Below, in pieces: positions 25,301 to 34,331 of a DNA stretch of 64,000 nt. Origin of the DNA: Sphaerolaimus hirsutus (lineage: Eukaryota; Nematoda; Chromadorea; Monhysterida; Sphaerolaimidae); assembly GCA_964036195.1 (NCBI GenBank), contig OZ038460.1:7815504-7879503 (forward strand), in the 5' to 3' direction. Position 1 is the first letter of the stretch. Each line of letters opens with the position of its first letter. Below the pieces are notes generated by a model, which did no database searches, was not told the origin of the DNA, and worked only from the letters and a program-made list of their open reading frames with translations. The position numbers and the translations under genes were made by a program.

Positions 25301-25841
25301 CATCGACGCGTACGGAGGGTGCACGGCCGGCTTCTGAGAGGCAAGGGGAGGTTGGGTGAGGGAGGTTGGAAAGGGTGTTGGATTGATGCCAGGCGGCGCG
25401 GATTCAAATAAAAGGCGCTCAGTTGGCGGTGCTATAAAATGTCATGCAAAGTGTCAAAAGTCATGTAAAATGTCCTGCAAAATGGCGAACGTACATGACT
25501 TTTGACAATTTGCATGACAGTTGACACTTTTCAGGGTTTGGTATTGCCCCAGAGGCGATTTAGAACCATCAAAAGAGAAAACATCCGGTAAAGATATGCA
25601 AACACCCCCAAAAACACGTATCAAACAATTTGGTGGTTGCCCGACAACTTGACAAGGAAACCTAACCCAAACATGGCAAAAAAAACACTCAGAAAATCAA
25701 AGAGCAAACCACACAAACCGCGTCAGCCTTGGGCTTGGCCACTTTGGGTTTCTTGGCGGCGACCGCCTTCGATTTCTTGCCTTTAACCGCAACTTCGGCC
25801 ACCATCGGCTCTTCAGCGGGCAGGGCGGGAGATTCGGACAT
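22393..25841 (-). CDS. Linker histone H1, six exons
   Basis: Chromatin linker histone. Exons on minus: 25841-25719, 25333-25196, 24551-24389, 24020-23901, 23426-23254 and 22470-22393 (TGA). All phases match and give 264 residues. The order is a 40-residue Ala/Lys N-tail (MSESPALPAEEP), then the winged-helix globular domain split over exons 2 and 3 (HPPYASMVKAAIKQL, GGSSKQGILKYI, VNSHLRTCLKR, VKGTGASGSFKLG). A long tail follows with SPKK, SPAK and GRGRP (AT-hook-like) motifs and a RPKKSAAKKA end. Replication-dependent animal H1 genes normally lack introns and end in a histone stem-loop. Neither holds here, so this is probably a polyadenylated replacement or constitutive variant. Introns contain TA-type MITEs at 22954-23213 and 24928-25148. 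Confidence 0.93.
22600..22842. mobile_element. MITE, GGCGCACCGCACACTGCAAA termini
   Basis: Perfect-looking inverted ends GGCGCACCGCACACTGCAAAG / TTTGCAGTGTGCGGTGCGCC, with inner TCCGGACG/TCGGACGATTTT arms. It lies just upstream (on minus, 5') of the last histone exon, inside intron 5. Confidence 0.72.
22954..23213. mobile_element. TA-type MITE, TATACTCGGCGGAC ends (histone intron 5)
   Basis: Left TATACTCGGCGGACCGC, right GCGGACCGCCGAGTATA. Same family as 24928, 28791, 48973 and 56582. The 56582 copy proves a TA target duplication by comparison with an empty site. Confidence 0.8.
24928..25148. mobile_element. TA-type MITE, TATACTCGGC ends (histone intron 2)
   Basis: Left TATACTCGGCAGACAGC, right GTCCGCCGAGTATA. 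It ends about 45 bases from the exon 2 donor. Non-coding, AT-rich centre. Confidence 0.75.
25427..25552. mobile_element. MITE of the CCCTGTAAAGTGTCAAATGT family (histone intron 1)
   Basis: Inverted arms of GTCATGCAAAGTGTCAAA words ending CAGGGTTTGGTATTGCCCC. Related copies lie at 27786, 32054, 37386, 37988, 47136 and 53271. Confidence 0.55.
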
Positions 25842-25957
25842 TTTCAGTTGACGGTTTAACTGATTTTCAGTTGACGGGAGGGAAAAAATGCGACGCAACG
25901 AGATAATAACGATGCAATGAAAACGCAGAGTGACGCGTAACGCTAGTGCGCCCTCTA

Positions 25958-25964
25958 TTTTATA
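25958..25964 (-). promoter_or_regulatory. TATA box of histone H1
   Basis: TATAAAA on the minus strand 117 bases upstream of the start codon, in locally GC-rich DNA (GGCGCATATAAAATAGAGGG). Transcription would start near 25930, leaving a 5' UTR of about 90 bases. Confidence 0.65.
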
Positions 25965-25999
25965 TGCGCCGCAGGTCGCGCCGGCGAGACGCGCGGGCG

Positions 26000-26990
26000 A
26001 AATTGAATAGTGTATGCGGCCTGCTCAAGTTGGTCGCGGTTTTCGACGAAATTCGACGGAAGTTCGATGGAAGTTTCAACTTTTGTTGATTGACTCGGAT
26101 AGTAGAGATTTTGGGCTTTCAGAAAATGTCAAATTTGTGCGCTTGCCCGCTGATTTGACTCGTGTATGAAGTGAAAGATGGAAAATGTCTCGAAAATTGT
26201 CATGATATTCCAGTAATTCAACAATTATTAGCAGGCGACATATCAAGCTAGGCCTGAATCCTCACGTTACAGCATTAAACAAACCTTGAGCTATAAGTCA
26301 AGCTTTCAATCACGCATTTCCACCCAGCCGTTATGGAGTAAATACCCTCCAAATGCTTCAAACTTACACAGACCTTCACTATGGCAATTTAAATAGGCTA
26401 CATTTTCCTAATCATAACTTCATCAAAATTGTCTCGATTTTTACCAAACTTGTACAAACTATTTATCCACCCTTGGACTTATATTTCACCACATTTCATC
26501 AAAATCCACGCACCCAAACTGAAGATATCAGCTTGCAAACAAATGTATAATGAGCGCAGACGCGCGCCATTTTCAAAGGCTCCGCGAAAATATTTATGCA
26601 GTCGCGCGGCGGCATTGCATGCAGTTTAGACGGGACCGAGCAGAAAAGTGCGCTCTGTTGTTGATGTGTTCTTTTGAAAAGTGAAGGGATTTACTTTTGA
26701 CGATTTTTAGGCGTTGAAAATCTGATGTGGTCGAAATTTTGGGAGAGAACTCGACATTTATTGTGGTACTTTGTTTTATTTAGGGATAGGTGATGAAAGG
26801 TAGAATTCTGGTAAAATAGCTGATGGGATCTGGAGAATAGAATGTTGAAACGTTCCTTCTGACGATTTTGTGATTTTGTTGAAAATGTTGTGCTGAAAAA
26901 TACACGTGTCTTGCAGAAATATTCTTGCAATTTCATACCCAGGGAGAAAAAGCCGCACCTACATCTCATTTGTGGTATGCATACAAATAC
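26000..26990. other. Histone 5' flank and gene-free DNA
   Basis: GC-rich to about 26045, then AT-rich sequence with no convincing exon, RNA gene or repeat boundary. Confidence 0.4.
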
Positions 26991-26993
26991 AAG

Positions 26994-27192
26994 TACCGTA
27001 TTTCTTCTAATAGAACGGCATACCTCCAATAGAACGGCACCTCCAATAGAACGGCAGGTTTTGGCAATTTTTTACACCCACGAAAAGAATAGAACGGCAG
27101 CCTCCAATAGAACGGCACCTCCAATAGAACGACAGGTAAAAAAGTTGACGAAAAAAATAGAACGGCGCCGTTCTATTAGAAGAAATACGGTA
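26994..27192. mobile_element. Fold-back MITE with ATAGAACGGC words
   Basis: TA-CCGTATTTCTTCTAATAGAACGG at the left and CCGTTCTATTAGAAGAAATACGG-TA at the right. The inner word CTCCAATAGAACGGCA is repeated about five times. It shares the CCGTATTTC tip with the 11851 family but has a different arm word. Confidence 0.78.
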
Positions 27193-27785
27193 TGCAAACA
27201 AAAAAATTGAGAAAAAATTAAATTACAAAAACAATGTGACATTCATGAAATGGTTTTTTATAGTCATGCTCATGCATTTTCATTTATTATTAAATACTTG
27301 TGTGTGTGAACATGTACATTACATTATGCTCGTACAAAGCTGTAACAGGGCTCAGGCTTGCTAATTTGTATCCAACTGTAAATAGTATTCATATCATCTG
27401 CCTTAAGGCACTGATTCACTGACTATCAGAATGTGGGAATGCACAGCTGCAGAATGTGATGCCACAATATGGCACCAAGATAGCATGGAGTGCTTGAATT
27501 CAGTACCTGCTGGAATCGAGTCCAATTGTTAGGAATCAACACCCCGCTTGTGTAAATCACTAGTTTGAAATTAGCATTGAGTAAATAAGTACAACCTGTC
27601 AAAAATTACTCAGATCATGTCAATCAGCACAAAGTATACAAGCTAGGCACAGTTCAAATGCTAATTTTCATTTAGCATGAGTAAAGTCAACATCTTGCAA
27701 TCATGAATCAAGTACCCCATTGCTATAGTATGTAGATACCGTATTAGCCCCCTTGAATTGACCCCCCCTCTCGAATTCGAAATGC

Positions 27786-27986
27786 CCCCTGGTGCCAATC
27801 CCAAGCCCTGTAAAGTGTAAAGTAAAGTGTCAAATGTAAAGTCAAATGCAAAGTAAAGTGTCAATTGTCATGCAAAGTTCAGTAATAAAATCTTTTCTTT
27901 TTTGTTTTAATTGACACTTGACTTTGCATTTGACTTTACATTTGACACTTTACTTTACACTTTACAGGGCTTGGGATTGCCCCCAG
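27786..27986. mobile_element. MITE, GGTGCCAATCCCAAGCCCTG termini
   Basis: Inverted ends over 60 or more bases: CCAATCCCAAGCCCTGTAAAG and its complement. The arms are GTAAAGTGTCAAATG words. Non-coding. Confidence 0.8.
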
Positions 27987-28790
27987 GTTTGAGTGGATTT
28001 TTTTTGGATTTTTCATAAAGATTTAATTACAGTTTTTCATGTGGGAGAAAATATCCAAAATCTCTTTAAAAATAATGTGTCTTAAAAACTGCAAGTGATG
28101 TTTTCTAGTGAAAACATCCTGATACTTCTTGAGAAAATGTCTTCATGATAGTATGTGATATGTATTTGTTGATTTTCAATGGAAATTTTGTATACAAAGG
28201 AGAAAGAACTCATCAGTAAACATCACTGTGTAGTAGTGTGTATTAAGTCAATCAACTGAATCAATTTAGTCACTGATCAACTACTACAACCGAAAGGGAA
28301 AATTCAACCAAAACTGGGCTTGCAGCAAACAGGTCGATCGATCGTTCAGGAAGTTCTGCAGCTGAAACAATCAAGCAGAACACCATTGTCATCAGGGTGA
28401 AAGCAGAACATTGTTCAACTATAGCTGCTGGGGGCTTCAGAATTGCCAGTTCAGAATTTTTTCATTAAAATTGGCCTAAAATGGAAATCTATCATTATGT
28501 TGATTCATTCGCATTTGCCAGGCATGCCGGCGCACCTGCCCCCCTAATAGAATTTGTGGTCAGGGATAAAAATATTTGATCTACCTAATACTATGGTATT
28601 TTAAACAGAATATTCAAATGGTAGATATGGGAGGGACAAATTGGGTACATAGTGCCGGAAATAATGAAAATATATCAGAAAATTGAAACAAACTCGATGC
28701 TGCCGTGAGTTTGTCAGTGCTGGATCACGTTAAACGATAAAAGTCAAAATTGGTTTGCATTGAGAAAATTCACATGAAGCATGTTGCATG

Positions 28791-29034
28791 TATACTCGGC
28801 GGACATGATACTCTGCCCTCGCACTCATTTATGTCTCACGTTGGAAGCGTGCCAATGATGACAAAGCGTGCGATTTTGTATAGAATATGAAAAAATCATT
28901 GTTGTGCATAGGTTTTTTTTAACTTTTCATGATAAACGACTTTTTCAACTTTTGTAAGAATCGCATGCGTAAAAAAGTCATTGACATGCTTCCAGCGGGA
29001 ACCACGCGTGCAGGGTGTAAGGTGACTGGAGTAT
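28791..29034. mobile_element. TA-type MITE, TATACTCGGCGGAC end
   Basis: Left TATACTCGGCGGACATGATA, right GACTGGAGTATA. The inner CTTCCAGCGGGAACCACGCG and CACTCATTTATGTCTCACGT segments match the 56582 copy in the opposite orientation. Confidence 0.72.
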
Positions 29035-29717
29035 ATGTTGTGCTATTGTGATAGTGGAATATTCCTTTTCAAAAATTCACGTTTTTGGTGTGGGTGTAAG
29101 AGTCAGCCGAACGACAAACGTTGTTATTTTTTTGGTTTAAATATAGGTAGGTAGTCGGGGAATTAAGTAGAGACACTTACTTGCCAGCTGAACATGGCTT
29201 CTGTCATAATATTATACCAATGAGGCACTACCATTTGTGAGTAACAATGGCAAACCTCCTGGAAAAAGATGTTTTAAGTTTTTAAAGTTTTTTCCTTCTA
29301 AAAACGACTTTTTGAATATCGGTATTTTTCCAAAGATAGTTTTCTTATTTTAGAGTTTTTTGGAAATCTTAAGTCTAGAATCTAGAATTTTTCTAGAAAA
29401 AATCGATGATATTCCTTAAGCGGGTCGTATTCAAAGGGGAGTTACTTTTTCCTCACTCTAGGGAATACAGGGTAAATTTTTCCGTAAATTTTATCCTTAC
29501 AAGGGGAATTATTCAAGAGGGGGGAATTTTTCAAGGGGTATAATTCAAGCAAATTGATGTTTTGAATTGTGTGTTTTACCCTTTTGTGTCCATTTGAGGT
29601 TAGAAATAGTGAGAAACTAATTTTCAACGAGAAAAAAAAAAACGTTTTCAAATTTTTCTAAAAAATAGATTTTAATTGTTTTTTAATGGTGTAATAAAAA
29701 TTCAAAAGACCAAAAAG

Positions 29718-30289
29718 TAGGGTGTCAACAAAAACTTTTTGGCGGAAAACGGAAACGGAAACGGAAAAAAATTTACACTTGCCGGAAAACGGAAACGGAA
29801 ACGGAAAAAAATTTGCACCTGCCGGAAAACGGAAAACGGAAAAATGGAAGGCCGGAAAACGGAAACGGAAACAGAAAAATTTGCTGAAATTATGCCGGAA
29901 ACGGTAAAAAATTGCTGAAATTTTGCCGGAAACGGAAAAAAAATTGCTGAAATTTATCCAGAAATCAAAAAATTTGCAGAAATCTTGCTAGAAATAGAAA
30001 CAATTCACATAATTGAGAACCTGCATGCATGTTTACCAGTTTGGCTGAAGCAGAAAACAGAGAATTGAGTCAGAAAATGGAAAAAAGTTGGAAAAACAGA
30101 CAATTGTGCCGGAAAACGGAAAAAAGGCGGAAAAACTGAAATTTTAGCCGGAAAACGGAAAATGAGCCGGAAAAACGGAAACGGAAACGGAAAAAAAATT
30201 TAGCAGCCGGAAAACGGAAACGGAAACGGAAAAAAATTTGGCTGCGGAAAGCGGAAACGGAAAACGGAAAACGGAAAGTTGACACCCTA
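29718..30289. mobile_element. hAT-like fold-back element, GGAAAACGGAAACGG arms
   Basis: Ends TAGGGTGTCAAC / GTTGACACCCTA, with an exact 8-bp target duplication CCAAAAAG (29710-29717, 30290-30297). This is the cleanest copy of the 1506/5164 family. Confidence 0.88.
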
Positions 30290-30981
30290 CCAAAAAGTTC
30301 GATAATTCAAAAACGTTTTCGAATATATGTTTGCCATCGTTGTAGTTGTGAGGCGGCACTTTGTTATCTGGACTGGACAACATTGAATCAATCAATCATC
30401 TATTTATCACAGTGTTATTATTTTCTCGCGATTTAAGCTGACTGCATCACCTCACCAACAATGGACTTTTGTATATCTGCATAACATTTATGTATTTACC
30501 TCTCAAACCATTGAAAACTTTCGTCGCGTTTGAGAACGCCCCGTGGCGAAAGCGATGCAAACACTGCGGTAAAAATAATAATAATCCATGTGCGGTCGGC
30601 CCCGCTGTAGCCAGAGCAACACGCTCGTGCATGCAAGTAAATAAAAGCGCGGCACGGCCGGAAATTGACCAGTTTACCTACTAGAAAAAGCGTCATTTCC
30701 CGGCCACGGGACGCACCTGCGGCCATCTCTCAAGGCGTGGCTTGTGTTGTGGCTCATAGCCGCCTAGTGCAGCGCAGTGCATTTGCATACTCACATGTTT
30801 CTGTACATTCTGATGGCGTGCTATGCAACCGGGGATTCCCGGAGCGAGTGCCGTAGCTTCAGGTAAATCCAGTTAAATAGCTATACGAATTTCGCTGTGT
30901 GCGCAACTCAATCTTACCTATTTATCTAAATTTCTATGGTGCATTTGCGATGATTTGTTGTACAACCTCTGCCGGACACAG

Positions 30982-31041
30982 GACCAGCATTCGAAATTCA
31001 GAGACCGGCTGGACTTTGTAAATAGTCTGTACAGAGCGCAG
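30982..31041 (+). other. Possible 5' untranslated exon of the C2HC gene
   Basis: Sixty bases bounded by a good acceptor (CTGCCGGACACAG) and donor (GCAG/GTGGGC), in GC-richer DNA just upstream of the C2HC start codon. It is open in one frame, but that phase cannot join the next exon's coding frame, which begins two bases before its ATG. An untranslated exon fits better than a coding one. CAG/GTAAATCC at 30861 could end an earlier exon. Confidence 0.3.
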
Positions 31042-31195
31042 GTGGGCACGGCTTAGAAATAAAAAAATCCTTTGGTGTTGTCCAGTAGTTTGATGCCGAA
31101 AACATCACTTTTCTCCCCCCACTCTGACCACCCTCTAAAAATCCCTCCATCGACCCCCCCCCCCAAAAAAAAATCCCCCAAAACCGCCCACAGCC

Positions 31196-32995
31196 ATGCC
31201 CCCACCGCGGCTATCCGCGTGTCCGCACTGCGAGCGGATGTTCACCGTGCACTCGATCGACTTGCATGTGACACGATGCTTGGATGCCTTGGGGAGGTCG
31301 GATTTGGAGGCGGGTAAGCCGGGCGGCATGCGCAGGGCCAGTGCGGATGCAGGTGGGTGGGTCGGCGTTGTCTTTGTAGTTGGTAGATGGCCGTGCCACC
31401 AATTAGATCGCAGCGTATTGCACGGTACGTTGGTGATGCACACCCTAGTTTACTGCCGGTAAACTAGAAATTTTGTAATTTTAGAAATCAAATTGGAATA
31501 GCGTTTGAGTTAACTGAAATTACCTAGGTGTTCATCGACTACAGTTGACGCAGACTAAAAATAACCCATTCCAGTCAACTCAAATGCGCTCGAAGCTTAT
31601 CTATGTGTGACCGAAGTCTTTAAAATTTCATTAGTAAAGTAGTGTGTGCAGCGTCATTTTTTCGGGCCTTCAGTTGAACAGTTTTTGTGGCAATTTATTT
31701 GTATTACTGAAAAATAGAGAGGAAAGTTTTTTTACTGCATTTTATTCACTCATCAGATGATCTCTTATCAAAAACGAAAAACCGCCAAAAAAAGAAACCG
31801 CCACCTGCAGACGGCAGCAGTTGCAGCGCTCCATCGAAAGAGTCCGACAGTCGATCCAGCTCAAAAACTCTGCGCAAACGCAGCCGATCCAATGACTCCA
31901 ATTCGCACTCGCCCGCCGAAAACAGCCGATCGTCAAACAATAAACATCGCAATTCCGGGTCGGGTAATTTGACGCACAGACCGGAAACTGTGACGCTGAG
32001 TGGACCGAATTTTCAACAAACCGCTAGCGTGGTTTCGGGTCCGGTTCGATTGCGGGTGCCACTCCCAGACCATGTAAAATGCCTGTCAAATGTCAAATGT
32101 CATACAAAGTGTTAAATGTCAGTAAAATGCCATGCAAAGTGTCAAATGTCATGTAAAATACCATGCAAAGTGTCAAATGTCATGTAAAATGACAATCAAA
32201 ATGAGTAACTCGTCTGTAATTTTACGGGACATTTTACATAACTTTTGACGCTTTGCATTACATGGGACATTTTACAGGGCAAGTTACAGGGTCTGGGAGT
32301 GCCCCCGGGTCTGCTACATTTGCGGTCGCCGGTTTACTGAAAGAGCGCTCGAGCATCACGAGGTGCAGTGTAGAGCGAAATGGAAGGAATTGAGGAGACA
32401 TTTGCCCAAGTCGATGGCTATTGGCGAGGAGCCAAGAAAGATTGAGGTGCCGTCGTTGGATGGAACTGTGGATGGGAACCGGTCGGTGTGCAGGACAGAT
32501 TTTGGATTCTGTTCCATTCCTCAATTCCTGTTTAACGCCGTTTAACTTTTTTCCCTCATTTTATCTTATCTTTGCGTAATTGAGATCCAGGGCCCTACCC
32601 AGAGTGGGTTCCGCTCTTCCCAGTTTTTGACTAAGCTCAATTTTGACGGGGGGAGTTATTCAAGACTATAACCTTTCTCGACAGAATTTTCGCGAACGAT
32701 CCGAATAAATCACAATCTCACAATCGATCATCTCACAATGTTGCCAAAGTAAAATGTCAATAACAAAATGGGGAAGAAAGTACACGGACCACACCCACCC
32801 CAAAATCACAGCATGAACACGTGGGCGGCTCAAACGGCAACAGAAGCACAAAATTGCCGCTGCCGCCAGTGCCACAGAAATGTGCAGCTGCACGACGCCA
32901 GGGAACACGCCGCCGTGTGCAAGCGTGGCAAGAAAAATGGCGGCCGCAGTTTGAAGAATGTTGTCGAGACCAATTTTATGCCATTTTATGAGTAG
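31196..32995 (+). CDS. Protein with three C2HC zinc fingers (zf-C2HC_2 type), four exons
   Basis: Exons 31196-31352, 31757-31958, about 32290-32481 and 32812-32995 (TAG). Phases agree, giving about 244 residues. Each of exons 1, 3 and 4 carries one finger with identical spacing C-x2-C-x11-H-x3-C: CPHCERMFTVHSIDLHVTRC, CYICGRRFTERALEHHEVQC and CRQCHRNVQLHDAREHAAVC. Exon 2 is a Ser/Arg/Lys-rich, probably disordered linker (SRSSSKTLRKRSRSNDS). The spacing and the GRRF motif fit the ZC2HC1/ZNF474 group, whose members are often linked to cilia or testis, but their molecular role is poorly known. Exon 3 starts inside a MITE end, so its acceptor (32289 or 32277) is transposon-derived. The start ATG lies two bases after a strong acceptor, so translation could begin in an upstream exon. 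Confidence 0.78.
32054..32309. mobile_element. MITE, GGTGCCACTCCCAGACC terminus, abutting C2HC exon 3
   Basis: Inverted ends GGTGCCACTCCCAGACC / GGGTCTGGGAGTGCCCCCGG, with arms of ATGTAAAATGCCATGCAAAGT words. The right end overlaps the first codons of exon 3 of the C2HC gene. Confidence 0.8.
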
Positions 32996-32999
32996 AGAG

Positions 33000-34330
33000 T
33001 GATGGCAAAGGTGATTTTGGGTAGTGAACTTTGTTTGTATACATAGAGAAGGATATTTACCTCCTAGTCGAGTTTTATTTGCGAGATTTTATGGCACAAA
33101 GAATGCTATGCTTCACACCCTGTAAGTGCTTTCATTGAGACATTTTGACTTGCAATTGACTGAATCAAATTCATAAAGCATCACATGCACTGGATAAAAA
33201 CTGGTCTAATCTATGGGCGGAACCAATCTACCATAAATATTTCGTAGAATAGCCCAAACCAAACTGTAAACACATCGGATCATTACCTCTCATCTTCCCT
33301 CACGGAAAACTTTACTCAGTTGCGGGGCTATTCGAGAAAATTCAACAACAATTAAAAAATACAATTGCATTTTTGTGGAAGGCAGTTATCATGTGATATG
33401 CTATTGTATTCAAACGGTTAAATGTTTGCAGTGAGTCGAAATATCGAGACACATGGCACAATTTTAGGTATACGTCATTTTCGGACAACAAGGATGGTCC
33501 AGTTTTGGCACACGAAATTTTTTCTCTAGACTTTTAATTTCAATGAGACGCACGATTATTCGTATCTTTCTAATCCATTTTTGTATTTATTTATTGACTT
33601 CAGTTGAATTGGGTCACAGGAGGCAGCCAAAAAGTTTTTCATGCAAATAGTCCTGCGTCTCCAAATCCAATTAGAAAGCTTACTTATCCTGAAGTTTGAC
33701 TTGTTATCTACAATGTTTGTTTTTTTAAACACAGAAAAATCTAAAAGGAAATTAGATCCTAATGCGGGTGCGGATATTGAATCAGTCTCCTAAATATATC
33801 AGGAAAATTGATACCATAAGTAATCACGCCAAATTTATGTAGGATACTGTAGGTGATGTGCTAAATTCTTTGTGAAATGAATAAATACTGGATGCGAAAT
33901 TCAAGTACAAAATTCATGCGACATGGAAGTATACGCTCTCTTTCACTAAGGTAGCCATATAACTAATGATTTGAAAAACCAACCAACACTGTACCGGGTT
34001 AACTTTCTTTTTCCGAAAACCGAATTAACGATCGTCGCAGCTGATTCAATTTCCGCGTTTCGAAGGGAAAAATTAGTACCTAAAATATCAACTCAATGAC
34101 CAGAGAGCATCGGGATCGGGAGCAAAACAAATGAATGACCGTGGATGAAAACAAAACTGACACAAACAAAACAATTATTGCTCAACTTGATGTCACCTCA
34201 AAACGATTTATGCCTGAAAAATGATTGACGGAGGAATTTATCACACTTGAGACACCCCTGTTTTAATTGCGCAGTGCACGTCACAAAAAATATTTATGCA
34301 ACTGACCAGAAAGTACTCGGGCACCCCCAA
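33000..34330. other. Gene-free stretch between convergent genes
   Basis: AT-rich 3' flank of the C2HC gene. AATAAA at 33880-33885 is the clearest plus-strand polyadenylation-like signal, but it is about 890 bases past the stop. No repeat or exon is recognised. Confidence 0.35.
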
Positions 34331-34331
34331 T

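Noticed and set aside
30501..30578. Exon-like segment on minus between TTTTACCGCAG and GAGAG/GTAAATAC
   Set aside because: Both splice sites look good, but it is also plausible as a plus-strand first exon, no neighbour shares its phase, and its peptide matches nothing I recognise.
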